A stretch of 64,000 nucleotides of DNA, taken from positions 2,457,303 through 2,521,302 of the forward strand of contig BCKC01000004.1 of NCBI GenBank assembly GCA_001600455.1, written 5' to 3'. The notes beneath the pieces are model-generated. The model saw only the letters and a program-made list of their open reading frames with translations. It searched no databases and was not told the origin of the DNA. Positions 50,787 to 61,994 of the stretch are shown piece after piece (position 1 is the first letter of the stretch; each line of letters starts with the position of its first letter). Made by a program: the position numbers and the translations under genes. Source of the DNA: Endocalyx cinctus. Its lineage: Eukaryota; Ascomycota; Sordariomycetes; Amphisphaeriales; Apiosporaceae.

Positions 50787-52247
50787 TTACGGTATCGTGT
50801 TTTTGTTTGGTCTTATCTTCTTAAACAATCCCAAGAGCCGATGGCCGATCTTCTCATGATCGTCGCGGGCGCGCTCAAGTCCGCCCGGCTCGAAACCTCC
50901 CGGTAGGCAAGACCATACAAGGGAGATAAAAATTAGAATGGAAAGAATTATAGGTTGTAATACCCACACGCCTCGGCTCTCGGCGATGGCACCGACTGCA
51001 AAAGGGAAAACGGCGGCTCCACCACCCCCAAACGCAGCGGCGAAACCAATGGCGGAGACATGGTGGTCACTAGGGAGAAGTTTTGTGGCAGCGATGATGG
51101 CAGCGGGGAAGAGAGGTCCTAGAAAGAAACCCTCGAACGCAACGAAGATTGCCGAGGCGACGAAACCTGGAACTAACCAGTATAGTAGTTGGAGAATAAT
51201 GCTTAGTAAAAGATATCCACTAACGGCGAGTTTTTCACCAATTCGAGCGGTGAAAAAACCCAGCGTGACTCGTCCTATGGTAAGACCTAACCAAAAGAAC
51301 ACCACCGCAAGGCCAGCTTCGAAAGGGCTTGCTCCGCGAATATCCAGCATAAAAGAAACAATCCAGCCGCCGAGACTCACCTCGGCACCTACGTAGCCAA
51401 GAAGGAAGAGAGCAACCAGCCAGGGAACAGGCGTGGAAAGAACGGTACGCGTGGTTGTACGTTTCCCCTCGCTGGCGGCGTTATGGACTAAGCGATATAC
51501 TGCCCCTGTAGCCTCCCAAAACGTGGTCATTGTTAAGCCGAACTCGAGAATTGATAGTCCCAGCATGACGTAGTAAAAACAATACCACTGTATATGCAGC
51601 TTCGTCACCATGGCGGTAGCGATCAGAGGTCCAATGGTTGCACCGAGTCCATACGAACCGTGAATGAAGCCCAAGAGCTCGTTAGCGGACTCCATATTTC
51701 CAACCCAGGCATTCCAAGCGCTGTCCTGAATTCCATTTCCAAAGCCTGGAAGTATCATCAAAGGTGGTAGAGCGGCAAAGGGTGGATGGATTGCCATGGT
51801 AGCATAACCAATGATTTGTGATAACGGCCCTAAAAATGCGACGCCTCTCTGACCCAATCGATGATGCACAATGTTGTTGCACATGGCAGCAACAAGGTAC
51901 CCGACCCATGGAGCCAAGAATACGAGTGATACGAAAGTATACGAGACTTCGTAGTAAATTCCGATCTGGCAATTTTCAATCAGCGAGCGAGCTAGCCATT
52001 ATTACCGGAATTCAATAATACGTACATACGGAACGAGAGCACCCACAGCGGCGTCGTTCATACCCATTATGATGAAACAAAAGGTTGTCGTTAGATACCG
52101 ATACTTATTGACCGTAGGTACATTCCAGCGCTCTAGGTTTGGCCTAGCATGAGATAAATCAGCGCATGGTTGATCGTGAAGTCGACTTGTCGATTGTTTC
52201 TCTGTCATGGCGGAGGGAGGCTCCATGGGTTGACATTTCCCCGTCAT
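50787..52247 (-). CDS. Major facilitator superfamily transporter (BSC6/FucP-like)
   Basis: Two exons: 52247-52026 and 51965-50787 (60-bp intron, donor GTACGT, acceptor TGCCAG), giving 466 residues. A hydrophilic N terminus of about 45 residues (ending ERWNVPTVNKYR) leads into the first membrane segment FCFIIMGMNDAAVGALVPY. About eleven more hydrophobic stretches follow, for example YVGAEVSLGGWIVSFML, which gives the 12-helix MFS plan. The RWN-P..N..R start and GMNDA..GALVPY motif are typical of the fungal family often annotated as 'bypass of stop codon 6', distantly like fucose permeases. Substrate unknown; plasma or organelle membrane. In-frame ATGs downstream (codons 8 and 14) are alternative starts. 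Convergent with ppm2. Confidence 0.88.
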
Positions 52248-52881
52248 ATAAACCGACTTCGAAGCTGAATACGTGTCTACCGACTATTTGCCTAAAATTT
52301 AGATCGTCTGTCATAACACGTCTAGTTTAGATAATTAATAAGAACAACTGAAAGCAACTTTAGGCGTGCTCATTTGAATATTGTAAAGAATAAAGTTAGC
52401 TGATGGCAACAGTGCAACAGTTTGGGCATTTCTCCACTATGCCGTTACGCCGATGTCGTATCACCGAGTTGCCAAGAACTGCCGGAGGAATCCTCGAAAT
52501 TCCTGCGACGGTTTACTACACCCATCTACTTATCTGCTTATATGTAGATGCCAACAATAGAAAACCCTGTCTCGCTCATGTCAAGCCCTAAATCGTCTGC
52601 CACAATCGCCTTACGTCAGGATGGGGTATGAAACGAAGCATTCATTATTTAAAAGAACCTACATAGTAAAGGGGGGAAGAACCACTAGTCTATGTTGCTT
52701 CAGCTGATAATTCTCGAGATCACCATATACACAAGTACCAGTACAATAATAGAAACAACCTAGCCGTACCGTCATCGACTTGACGATATTTGTGCTCTCT
52801 TAGTTTCTTTTTCCTTTTCTTCCCTTTCTTTTTTTTTTTCTTCTCTTATTTTTTCGTCTAGTTTCTTTCGATTAGATTGAT
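52248..52881. other. Intergenic between MFS gene and kgd1
   Basis: Promoter side of the MFS gene and 3' region of kgd1. Pyrimidine-rich (52800-52860). A 62-codon plus-strand frame (52403-52591) is not recognisable. No gene called. Confidence 0.5.
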
Positions 52882-55800
52882 CTACTCGCCCTTGAGTTTA
52901 TCCTGCGTCACCGAAAATGCCATCTGAAGCAATTCTTCCTCTTCCTTCTTGTGGACATTCTTCAGACCGGTGGCAACGGATGCAGATGGATTACGGCCAG
53001 CATACATAACGTGTTTGCGATCGTGGTATTGAGTTTGGTTAAGTAGAGTTTCAATGCGTGGCTGAGTGAAGCTCCACGCGCCAGCGTTCAGGGGCTCTTC
53101 TTGGCACCATACAATCGTCTTAGCGTTCTTATACATATCTAGGTTCTGCTTGAGTTGTTCCCACGGGAAGGGATGTAGCTGTTCAATGCGGGTCAAGGCA
53201 ACGTTATCAATGTTGTGGTCGGCACGGTACTTATGCAGTGCCGCCCACACTTGGCCAGAGCATAAAATTACACGATCGATCTCCTCGGCGGACTTGATGC
53301 TGCCAGTCTCGTGTTCAGGGTCGGGAATAATCCACTTGAAGTGAGCGTCCGGACCTGTGAAATCCTCAATGTTGGAACGTGCGAGAGGATGACGGAGGAG
53401 CGATTTAGAGAAGAAAATGACGAGAGCTGTGAATGTTTAGCGATGATCGATATATGTCTATATGTGTAGAGGCATTGACTTGGGAAACTTACGCTTGCGG
53501 AATTGCCTGTGCATCTGCCTGCGAAGAACGTGGAACAGATTTGCAGGAGTAGTCATGTAAGCAATCTGCATGTTACAATCTTGGTGTTGACGATCAATCT
53601 TATCAGGTGGAGGGAACACTCGGGGATCCTCGTTGCAAAGTTGTAGATAGCGTTCCATACGTCCCGAAGAGTGCTCAGGACCTTGGCCATCGTAACCGTG
53701 AGGTAGGGACATAATCAGGCCCGTTCGCTGCATCCATTTCATCTCGCCCGACGCAAGGAATTGGTCAATGATACACTGAGCGTTATTGGCGAAATCACCA
53801 AACTGCGCTTCCCACATGACCAAGGCATTGGGGGATGAGAGCGAGTAGCCGTACTCAAAACCTAACGCGCCGAACTCGCTGAGAGACGAGTTAGAGATGA
53901 CGAATTTGCCCTGGTCCTTGCTAACATGTTGCAACGGGGTGTAAGTTTCCTCGCTCTCTTGGTCATGGAAGACAGCGTGGCGCTGAGAGAATGTGCCTCG
54001 CTCGACATCCTGACCCGAAATGCGGACGTGATGACCTTCTGTCACGAGAGAGCCGATAGCAAGGGCTTCAGCAGTTGACCAGTCGATATTCTTGCCTTCC
54101 AAAACGGACTTAGTCCGGTTTTGAAGGATACGCTTCAAGTTACGGTGGAGGTGAAAGTCTTCCGGCGCGGAACCAATAACCTCTCCGATATGTTGTAACG
54201 TCTTTACATCGACATTCGTCGGGTTGTGTGGCAGAACTTCGCTTGCGAGTTCCCTAGGAGACTTGAACCCATTCCAGGCAGAAGTAGTCCATTCCTTCGA
54301 GGATGGCTGATAGTCTTTCGACTTGGCAAAACTCTCATCCAACATTCCCCACACCCACTGTTTGTGTTCATCGACATCTTCTTTGGTGAAGGTACCGTCC
54401 TTTAGTAATTTTTCCACATAAATATCGATCTGAGGTTCATGGGCAGCAATGCGCTTGTACATTAACGGCTGAGTAAAAGAAGGTTGGTCCGTCTCGTTAT
54501 GGCCGTGTTTTCGATAGCAAATAAGATCGATAACAACGTCAGACTGAAACTCGGCGCGCCAGTCGGCAGCAAGCTGGCAAACAAAGTTGACGGCTTCGAC
54601 ATCGTCGGCATTGACATGGAACACGGGTGCATCAATAGCTTTGGCGATATCAGTACAGTACGCAGTAGATCGGGCAAAACGGGGATCGGTAGTGAAACCA
54701 ATCTGATTGTTCACGACTAGATGGATGGTCCCGCCCGTTGAGAAGGCTGGTAGCGAGTGGAAACCGAGACATTCGTAAACGACACCTTGGGCGGCGAAAG
54801 CGGCATCACCGTGTAACAAGACACCCATCGCGGTTCTGTGGGTTTTCTCGTCGTTATTGTAATGCTGTATGGCTCGAGTCTTACCCAAGACGACGGGATC
54901 TTCGGCTTCGAGATGCGAGGGGTTGGCGACCAGAGAAAGCTGAACACGCTTCCCAGAAGGCGTAGGACGCTCGAAGTTCATACCCAAGTGATATTTGACA
55001 TCTCCAGATCCCTCATCCTCGGCTCCGGCAGTGCCAGCAAATTCGCTAAAAATGGACTCGTTCGGTTTGCGCACAACGTTGCTGAGGACGTTGAGACGAC
55101 CACGATGAGGCATTCCAATGACGATGTCCTTGACGCCATAATCAACGCTTCGGTCAATGAGTGCCTTCATTCCTGGAACGAGGGTCTCGCAACCTTCGAG
55201 ACCAAATCGCTTGTCGTTGGGATACTTGGTAGCCAAGAAAGACTCGAAGCTAGAACTCCAAATTAAACGGTCCAGGATTCTGCGCTTCTCGTCAATGGAG
55301 TACTTGAAAGGCTGGGGTACCTCGACGCGTTCCCTGAGCCAATCGCACTTGGCCCTGTCGGGGATATGGATGAATTCGACACCATAGGAACCACAATAAA
55401 TCTGCTCGCAGGCAGCGATGATTTCCCGCAAAGTCATCTTCTCTCTACCTTCTCGTTTAAACCGTGGCAAAATGCCCGGACCTAAACTGAACTCCTGGTC
55501 AAGGTCTTTCTCGGTGAATTGATAATGCTCGAGAGTGAGCTCCTTAGGCTTAATGTTGGTGAATCCTTTCTGCTCGTTACGAATTCGGAGAGGGTCAAGG
55601 TTGGCCTTATGATGGCCTCGAGCCTGGTACGCGCGCACGAGAAGCTGAACCTTTAGATGGTTTGTGACATCAGAACCTTGCCCAACACCCATGCCGAGAG
55701 GACCAGCTCCGATGCCACCAGTGGCGCCGGGGACAAGAGTAGGGGGGGGTGTAAAAGCTTGCTGAATGGGCATATCGCCACTCTCCATATTTTTGAAGTA

Positions 55801-56085
55801 GACTCTCCACGACACATGAACGCTCTCGGGATCGCTTTTCCACTGCATATACATCTCGTCGATATAATTGGCCGTGCTACCGGAAAGGAAATTGTCGTTC
55901 GGGGAGGGAGGCGACGCCGTTGCAGAGGCATATCTCCTTTGGTTGGAAACAGCAAGGGGTCGACGAGCGGTGGTGAGGGAATAACATCTCGAGGATTGGG
56001 ATTGGAGGGATGGGCGTGTGATCGGTCTCGAGCTAGCTCTGAGGAGCTGCTGACCTCTCGAACTTCTTAAAGAGGTTCTCAGCAT
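52882..56085 (-). CDS. kgd1: 2-oxoglutarate dehydrogenase E1 component, mitochondrial
   Basis: Two exons: 56085-53493 and 53426-52882 (66-bp intron, donor GTAAGT, acceptor TTCACAG), giving 1045 residues; yeast Kgd1 is 1014. The N-terminal 50 residues are Arg/Ser-rich without acids, a mitochondrial targeting peptide. Next is the E1 N-terminal segment ([20 protein letters not shown]). The thiamine-diphosphate-binding dehydrogenase domain includes [25 protein letters not shown] and [11 protein letters not shown], and the transketolase-like pyrimidine domain includes [12 protein letters not shown] and [14 protein letters not shown]. The C-terminal domain is in exon 2 ([25 protein letters not shown]). 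It decarboxylates 2-oxoglutarate in the TCA cycle with E2 and E3. Divergent from tfb1 across a palindrome-rich 1.7 kb. Confidence 0.97.
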
Positions 56086-57779
56086 GGCGCCAGGTCAAGC
56101 AGAGTAAAAGAGGCGATATTATAAAATAAAAACGAGCCAGGTCAATATAGCCGAGCTATGATAGATGAACGAAAATATTTTTTTTTGGTAGCTTTTTTAC
56201 TTGATAAAAAAGCTCAAAACAAAAAGGGAAGAAAAAGCACAAGCATAAGACTTAAGAATTTTCAGACTCCCGACTCTAGCTCTCCCTTAAAAGAGTACAA
56301 AAGGAGCGGCGGAGTAAGTCGTTAACGAGATATAATGATGTATTATGATAAATAAAGAAATAAAAGCTAAATAATAAAAAAAAATAAAAAATAAAAAAAG
56401 ATACGAAGGTTTAAAGGAAGGAAGTTGGAGGAGGGTCGGGATGAACAGGTGGACAAGAAAATTAGTAGTGTCTGCCCCTTGTCGTCACCATACATTTTTT
56501 TTTTTCCCTCCCTGCTACATATAATACCTGCATGTACTCGGTACATACTACTTGTATAACTTTACTGACCATGCCTACCTTAGACATATTATACCACCTA
56601 GGTAAGTACCTACTACTATGTACTGTAAGTACCTAGGTAGGCTGGTAGGTATCCAGAAATAAGTACTAACTTATCCATATTCATATCCGTAGAGCCGTGG
56701 CTAAAATGCTATGTACTATTAAGTACTAGTATTTACCTACCTAAAATATTATACTTAGGTATAAGTAGGTACCTATTAGTAAGTACCTAGGTACCTAGGT
56801 AGGTAGATGGATATATTTATCAGACTCTTTCAAGCCGTAAATCTCGGTACTTTTTAACAATATCATATGAGAAGTACTGTATAGTAAGTTATGCAGTGGA
56901 AAGCGGTGATAATTATTGATATTGAATTATTTTATTCCCTCTTCTAGAAAAGGTTAACCTTGAAACCTACTAAAATGTTCCCGGCGTCAGAGCCACTTAC
57001 AAGGTACTTAGGTTTGTACACTACACTAATAATAATATGTAATGTAACGCAAGCTTCCTATTTGACAGAGCAGCCCCGAATTCTACCGTAACGCATATCT
57101 AAATTCCGATAATCTCAAAAATTCCTATAGGACAATAATATAACGAAAATTTACCTACTTAGTAGTAATTACTACTACCGAGGATACCGGTGTTCCTACT
57201 AACCTACTCCGTAAGTGTCTACTACCTAGGTAGATACTACTACACTACTGCGCGTGCAGTAGTACAGTATGTACGCGATACAGGTCTCTATCTATCTACC
57301 TAGGCACCACCCTAGGTACCTAGCAGCCTAGCAGCTAAGTAGGTAGGTAAGTCTTTGCGTACCCCAAATTACACGTAGTCGGTACCTGTAATAACCTTGG
57401 AATGTAGCACGATAGGGACCTATTCAGGTATATCGTACTAGAAGGCTTAGTACCTACCTAGGTAGTAAATATATGTGGACTCTTAGTATTCAATAGGTAC
57501 TTACTCCGTGCTTAAGTACTTAAGTACTTATTAATAAGCAAGCAGGCAACACTTATATGTACTTAAATAGGTACTTTAGGTAAATGCTACACTGTACTGT
57601 ACTACCTAGGTAGGTACGATATATTCTTAAGCATCAATTATCAGTCATCACATTTCTAACTTCACCTTCTCGTCCTCCTACTGTCATAGGGACTTACTTA
57701 TTGAAATATTTCTGTGTAGCCAGACCTGTTTCGTTTGACCAAGTATATCAGTTTGATTCATACCGAAAAATGATATAAT
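56086..57779. promoter_or_regulatory. Divergent kgd1-tfb1 intergenic region
   Basis: 1.7 kb between start codons. The kgd1-proximal 400 bp is A-rich (56100-56420), the likely leader/promoter. The rest, 56577-57620, is saturated with CCTAGG, GGTACC and TACTTAAGTA palindromes. No open frame of note and no gene seen. Confidence 0.6.
56577..57620. repeat. Dense field of TACCTAGGTA-type palindromes
   Basis: The strongest occurrence of the family. Blocks with CCACCTAGGTAAGTACC (56594), AAGTACCTAGGTAGGC (56629), AAGTACCTAGGTACCTAGG (56782), CTACCTAGGTAG (57221 and 57294), ACCTACCTAGGTAG (57452), CTTAAGTACTTAAGTACTTA (57511) and ACTACCTAGGTAGG (57601) are scattered over about 1 kb. Each is a near-perfect dyad. 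There is no protein coding capacity and no target-site duplication that I could define, so a transposon label is not justified. Confidence 0.75.
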
Positions 57780-59821
57780 ATGGCTATTCCTCGAGGCTCA
57801 ACCGTTTATAAAAAAAAGGAAGGCATTCTGACCGTGACGTCTGATCAGAAAAATGTGATATGGACGCCGAACTCCGCCCCCGGTGGCCCACCTACCGTCT
57901 CGTTAGACATCTCGAATATAACAAGTACGGTAGTCCTTCTGAGCTGAATGAGCTCGGATTACCTCTCTTTGTATCTGATATATACTAACTTTGTATTTAT
58001 TATTGTTTATCGCAAGATCTACAGCAAACCCCTGATAGTGTCCCTAAAGTAATGCTTAAGTTGTTCTCCAAGACCGCAGATGATACGGATCCTGTTCCTT
58101 ACCTATTTCACTTCAATTCTGCGTCCGATCCTAGGGTCGAAGCAAACGCCGTCAGAGATCTTCTCTCCAGACTGATTGCGGATGCGAAGAATAATGACCC
58201 TAACGTACCCCGACCTGCTGCAGCGACGGCGAACGGGGGCGGCTCTTCCGCCGCAATGGCCTTTGCCAACGCTGCGACTACTAAGCCGGCAAATTCACGT
58301 CTTTTCGACGACGACTCGCTGAAGAATGATTTTTCCCTACAGCAGTCATTAATGAAAGCCGACCGCAACCTCTCCCAGATGTATATGGAAGGGAGAAAAA
58401 CAAAGCCGGAATCCATGTCGGATAAAACCTTTAACACCCACTTCTGGTCCGCTAGGATCAGCTTGCTTCGAGCTCACGCTATCGAATTGGACCAAAAGAA
58501 AGGTCCCTACAATGTCTTGGCACAGGTCAAGCCTACCTTACAGCAGAGCGCCGACCCAACGAAACCTAGCGAGCTCAAGCTGAAGTTCACCGTGGAGCAG
58601 ATCCAGATGATCCTTAACCAGCACCCTCTCGTCAAGCGTATTTACAACGAGAATGTGCCCCCATTAAATTCTAACGAGTTCTGGGAGAGGTTTTTCCTCA
58701 GCAAGCTATCCAAGAAGTTGAGGGGTGAGCGAGTGACTGGCCTAGAGATGCCCGACAAAATTTTCGACAAATACGACGAGTACGAAGATATTACCGCTTT
58801 CTCTAGCAAACTATTATCTCAACATGTCCCTCATTTCATCGATTTAGAGGGGAACGAGGAGAACCAGGGTGGTTTCAAAGGTGGGAATCGCAAGGATGTC
58901 GAAATGAGACCAAGAGGAAGACACGATGTACCCATCATCCAGACGCTAAACAGTATTAGCGGAAAACTTTTGGCCAATGTGTCGCCAGCGGATAATGTCG
59001 CCGAGGATGTGGTTGATCTGGAGGACGATAGCTATAGGGAATTTACCTTGCGCGACCTACAAGGTGATGTGGAAGAAAACCGAATAATGTTAAATGTCAA
59101 GGAACAGAGCAGATTCTTTTCGACCGATAATGGTATCGTATCCGAGAATGCTGCTATATATGCCAAACAGAACCCACCGAAAGTTCTGGGAGACGTCCAA
59201 AGAGACCTCTCCAGCCTCCAGGCTTCCGACTTCGATGGTATTGACCTTCACATGTCCATGGGAATTGATGATGGCAGCGATAGCGAAGACGAGGGTGGAC
59301 ACCCGCCCCATGTGGGATCGAGATTATCACGTGCCGATGCTCAGAAACAGATCCTCGATAGCATGCTCCAGCGGCGAGCACAGTTATATGGACATAGTTC
59401 CGACGAGAAGCAGCCGATGGGTCTGCCGGCAGACATTGCAGCAACCTGCAACCTAACACATGCTACGACGTTGGAGTTTCTTCACCAGTTCTGGTCTGCC
59501 TTCCTATCTGGAGATCCCGATCGAGCCATTGAAGTCGGTTACCTTGCCGAGGCCTTAAAACGGTCAAAGGAGAGAATCGAAGCCGTTGCCGTCGAAGCCG
59601 ATAGAGCTCGAGACGAGATAATTAAACAAAAGAAAGCAGAAATCGTGCAACATTACGAGAAGACGAAGAAGAAGATCAAGTTTAGTGCGAAATCAGTGGG
59701 GGGTGGAAGGGATGCTGTAACAAAACTCATGTCACCATTAGTCCGTTCCTTAGATAAGGCTATAGGAGATTATCAAAAGGCTTTGGCGGCCGAAGGAATC
59801 CAGGCGAGCACTGAGAAATAG
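57780..59821 (+). CDS. tfb1: TFIIH subunit Tfb1 (p62)
   Basis: Two exons: 57780-57924 and 58017-59821 (92-bp intron, donor GTACGG, branch TACTAAC, acceptor GCAAG), giving 649 residues. The N-terminal PH domain is split by the intron (starts MAIPRGSTVYKKKEGILTV, continues VPKVMLKLFSKTA). Two BSD domains follow at about 140-200 and 233-285 (TVEQIQMILNQHPLVKRIYN, NEFWERFF). The C-terminal region is helical and basic (TKKKIKF, SPLVRSLDKAI). Tfb1 is a core TFIIH subunit that contacts Rad3 and binds TFIIE, activators and repair factors through the PH domain. Rad3 itself is encoded 34 kb away in this window. Calling the gene from the first ATG of exon 2 would lose the start of the PH domain. Confidence 0.95.
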
Positions 59822-60283
59822 AACAGGAATATTAATGATAACCTCTTCAATCATCAGAATATATTGCGTATGATTGGAGGTAGTCAGTGATGCTAAATTA
59901 TCAAGTCTTCATATCCCTGTCTAAGGCGCTTTTTCACCAAACATCCCCCTAAATTCGTTCAGGTTTATTACAGGGAAGCCACTTTCAAGACGTAAACACC
60001 ATTCAAAGTGCCTTCTCTCTTTCTATGTTAGGGGCTCCTTGTTAATTTCATTAGCATACAGTTAAGAAACGCCAACGATGACGTAGTTGTAGCCATTCCC
60101 AATTTTCTGGAAAGCCGCCTTATCTGCCTTTTAATATTTGGAGTATTTGTGAGGGTTGGGTTTTCAATGTTTTAAAGCTTAAATAAACCATAGATGGATC
60201 CTTTAGGTAAATTATCCCTATCAGTGGACCTATTTAGAGGTATTATCTTATTTGAACTCGCAAAGTATCACTAAATCATCATC
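59822..60283. other. Intergenic between tfb1 and the orphan gene
   Basis: 462 bp holding the tfb1 3' region and the likely promoter of the downstream gene. AT-rich. No further feature recognised. Confidence 0.5.
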
Positions 60284-61498
60284 ATGGGTACGATCCGTGC
60301 GGGTGTCAGGGGGGGTTCATCTCCTACTTACTGCCTCTATTCGACCGGATCTAGAACCCGGCTCCGATCCCCGCTATCTAACCAATCCAACCTTCATCCA
60401 GCTCTAGGCGACTGGAAACACAAGGAATCCTCTAAAGATCAGCCGAGCCAGCACAGTTCCGTCTACGATCCGGCAAGTGCCTCTCCAGCAACCAGTTTTG
60501 CCAGGTCTCCCTCCCTAACTCCAGCATCAGTTGCGATGACGCCGAGGCCGAGAACTCCCCCTAAGGCCTCGCCTCATTTGCAGCCATTCCTTGACGTGAA
60601 CTCGGCTTCTCCACTTTCTCAGCTAGAGACGCAGTTCTTGTACGGATATGGCACTGAGCTAACGCCAATCCAAGAGCAACGAAGCCTAACTACGCTCCGA
60701 TCCTACGTCAGCAGTCGTTCCGCTTCGGACCTTTCGTCGCTAATACATAGTACCCGGATTTCCAGCAAGTGTAGTAGGAAGACCAACGAAAGTACCACAT
60801 CTCTGCGATGCGTACACCGACAGCACTCCTATAGTGTCGATGATTTAACCCGGCTCTCATCGGGAGAAGATCAAGACACCAACGTCGCAGCGCTAACTCC
60901 GACGATGTGGGAAAGTCCTCCACATCTAGACGGCCTGCCAGCCACTCTCTGCGAGGCGAAAACGACAGATATTTACACCTATCCTAAGAACCCCATTTAC
61001 CCGCCTTGCCCATCCCGCGGGCAAATAGGCGACCGCGGAAACCTGGAGACGTGCTCCTTCCTAAATCGAGCACTGAGCAATCGGAACAATCGTGGGACTG
61101 GGACCTTGTCATCTCCTTCGTCCATGGCGCTGCCAACCTCATGTAACCAAGAAATTGAGCGTGAAAGGATGCAGCCGTCGATAGTATCGCCGTGTAAAGA
61201 GACTGGCGTCAACCAGCGCAGGGCCGTACAGCATCAAGTTGTCGCCGTCGGAGATTCCAACTATCTCTACGAGGCTACTTGCAATATTTCAAGAGGTAAC
61301 CTACCACGTCAACAACCAAATCGCATGAATTTGTACTCCCTAGACTCCTGCAGAACTTGTAATCGACCAAAAAATGAGAGTTTGAGACTCGCGTCGGCAG
61401 TTTTCGGTCGTTCAACCAGAGCTAGACGAAGTAAAGACTGGTGCAGGCGGTGCGCTTGCAGAAAAATGATTCGTGGCTGGTGCTGCTGGCATCGCTAA
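60284..61498 (+). CDS. Unrecognised Ser/Pro-rich protein with a Cys-rich C-terminal motif
   Basis: Single exon, 404 residues, ATG at 60284 preceded by CATCATC. I do not recognise a family. Residues 1-350 look disordered, rich in Ser, Thr, Pro and Arg; an internal stretch at about 110-150 (LETQFLYGYGTELTPIQEQR) is less biased. The last 50 residues have eight Cys: CRTC at 356-359, then WCRRCACRK at 386-394 and GWCCWHR at the end (Cys400 and Cys401). Two CxxC-like pairs suggest a zinc-binding tail. The length of the frame with a clean ATG and stop, and codon use like its neighbours, support a real gene. It lies between tfb1 (same strand) and cia1 (convergent). Function unknown; nuclear or RNA-linked roles would be guesswork. 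Confidence 0.75.
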   Translation: MGTIRAGVRGGSSPTYCLYSTGSRTRLRSPLSNQSNLHPALGDWKHKESSKDQPSQHSSVYDPASASPATSFARSPSLTPASVAMTPRPRTPPKASPHLQPFLDVNSASPLSQLETQFLYGYGTELTPIQEQRSLTTLRSYVSSRSASDLSSLIHSTRISSKCSRKTNESTTSLRCVHRQHSYSVDDLTRLSSGEDQDTNVAALTPTMWESPPHLDGLPATLCEAKTTDIYTYPKNPIYPPCPSRGQIGDRGNLETCSFLNRALSNRNNRGTGTLSSPSSMALPTSCNQEIERERMQPSIVSPCKETGVNQRRAVQHQVVAVGDSNYLYEATCNISRGNLPRQQPNRMNLYSLDSCRTCNRPKNESLRLASAVFGRSTRARRSKDWCRRCACRKMIRGWCCWHR

Positions 61499-61994
61499 GT
61501 GAAAATATATCAACATTTCCCTACCTTAGAGTTCAAGATTGACGGTATAAAGACGAGGTCAACTGAAGAGAAGGATAAGGAGGGCCAGAGAGGGACACGC
61601 CGATGCGAAGTAGTACGGCACGGGAGAAGTAAGCCCGGGTTAGCCTTTGTTTGTGAGCATACGTTTCACTATGCGTGGACGCGGCCTTTACGTCACGAAA
61701 AAGATAATCCGTCGAGTTTCGAGAGGCGCGATGACATTGAATGGAATATATCAGGGTTCTATAGAAGGGTCGTCACATGATTCCCAGGACTCTCATGGGG
61801 ATACTGCCTAGGTAGTAATACGTTTTCAACCCCTGCCATTAACGTAAAAGCGACTCGGTAATTCCGGAGATGTCATTATGGACAATAGGATCGAATGTCT
61901 ACCAATATACCGAATACTTCACTAGGATGAGGCATATTCATAAAAGTACCAACACAATACCAACATGATACTTGTCTTGCGGCAATATTGTATT
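61499..61994. other. Intergenic between convergent orphan gene and cia1
   Basis: 496 bp between stop codons. One CCTAGGTAG palindrome at 61808-61816. A 93-codon frame (61499-61780) follows directly after the orphan gene stop in the same strand, but it is unrecognisable and has no ATG support beyond its first codons. Confidence 0.5.

Noticed and set aside
50938..51396. 152-codon plus-strand frame
   Set aside because: Antisense shadow of the MFS transporter.
54838..55266. 142-codon plus-strand frame
   Set aside because: Antisense shadow of kgd1.
56577..57620. Transposon or MITE call for the palindrome field
   Set aside because: No terminal inverted repeats with target-site duplications, no transposase, and no unit of fixed length could be defined.
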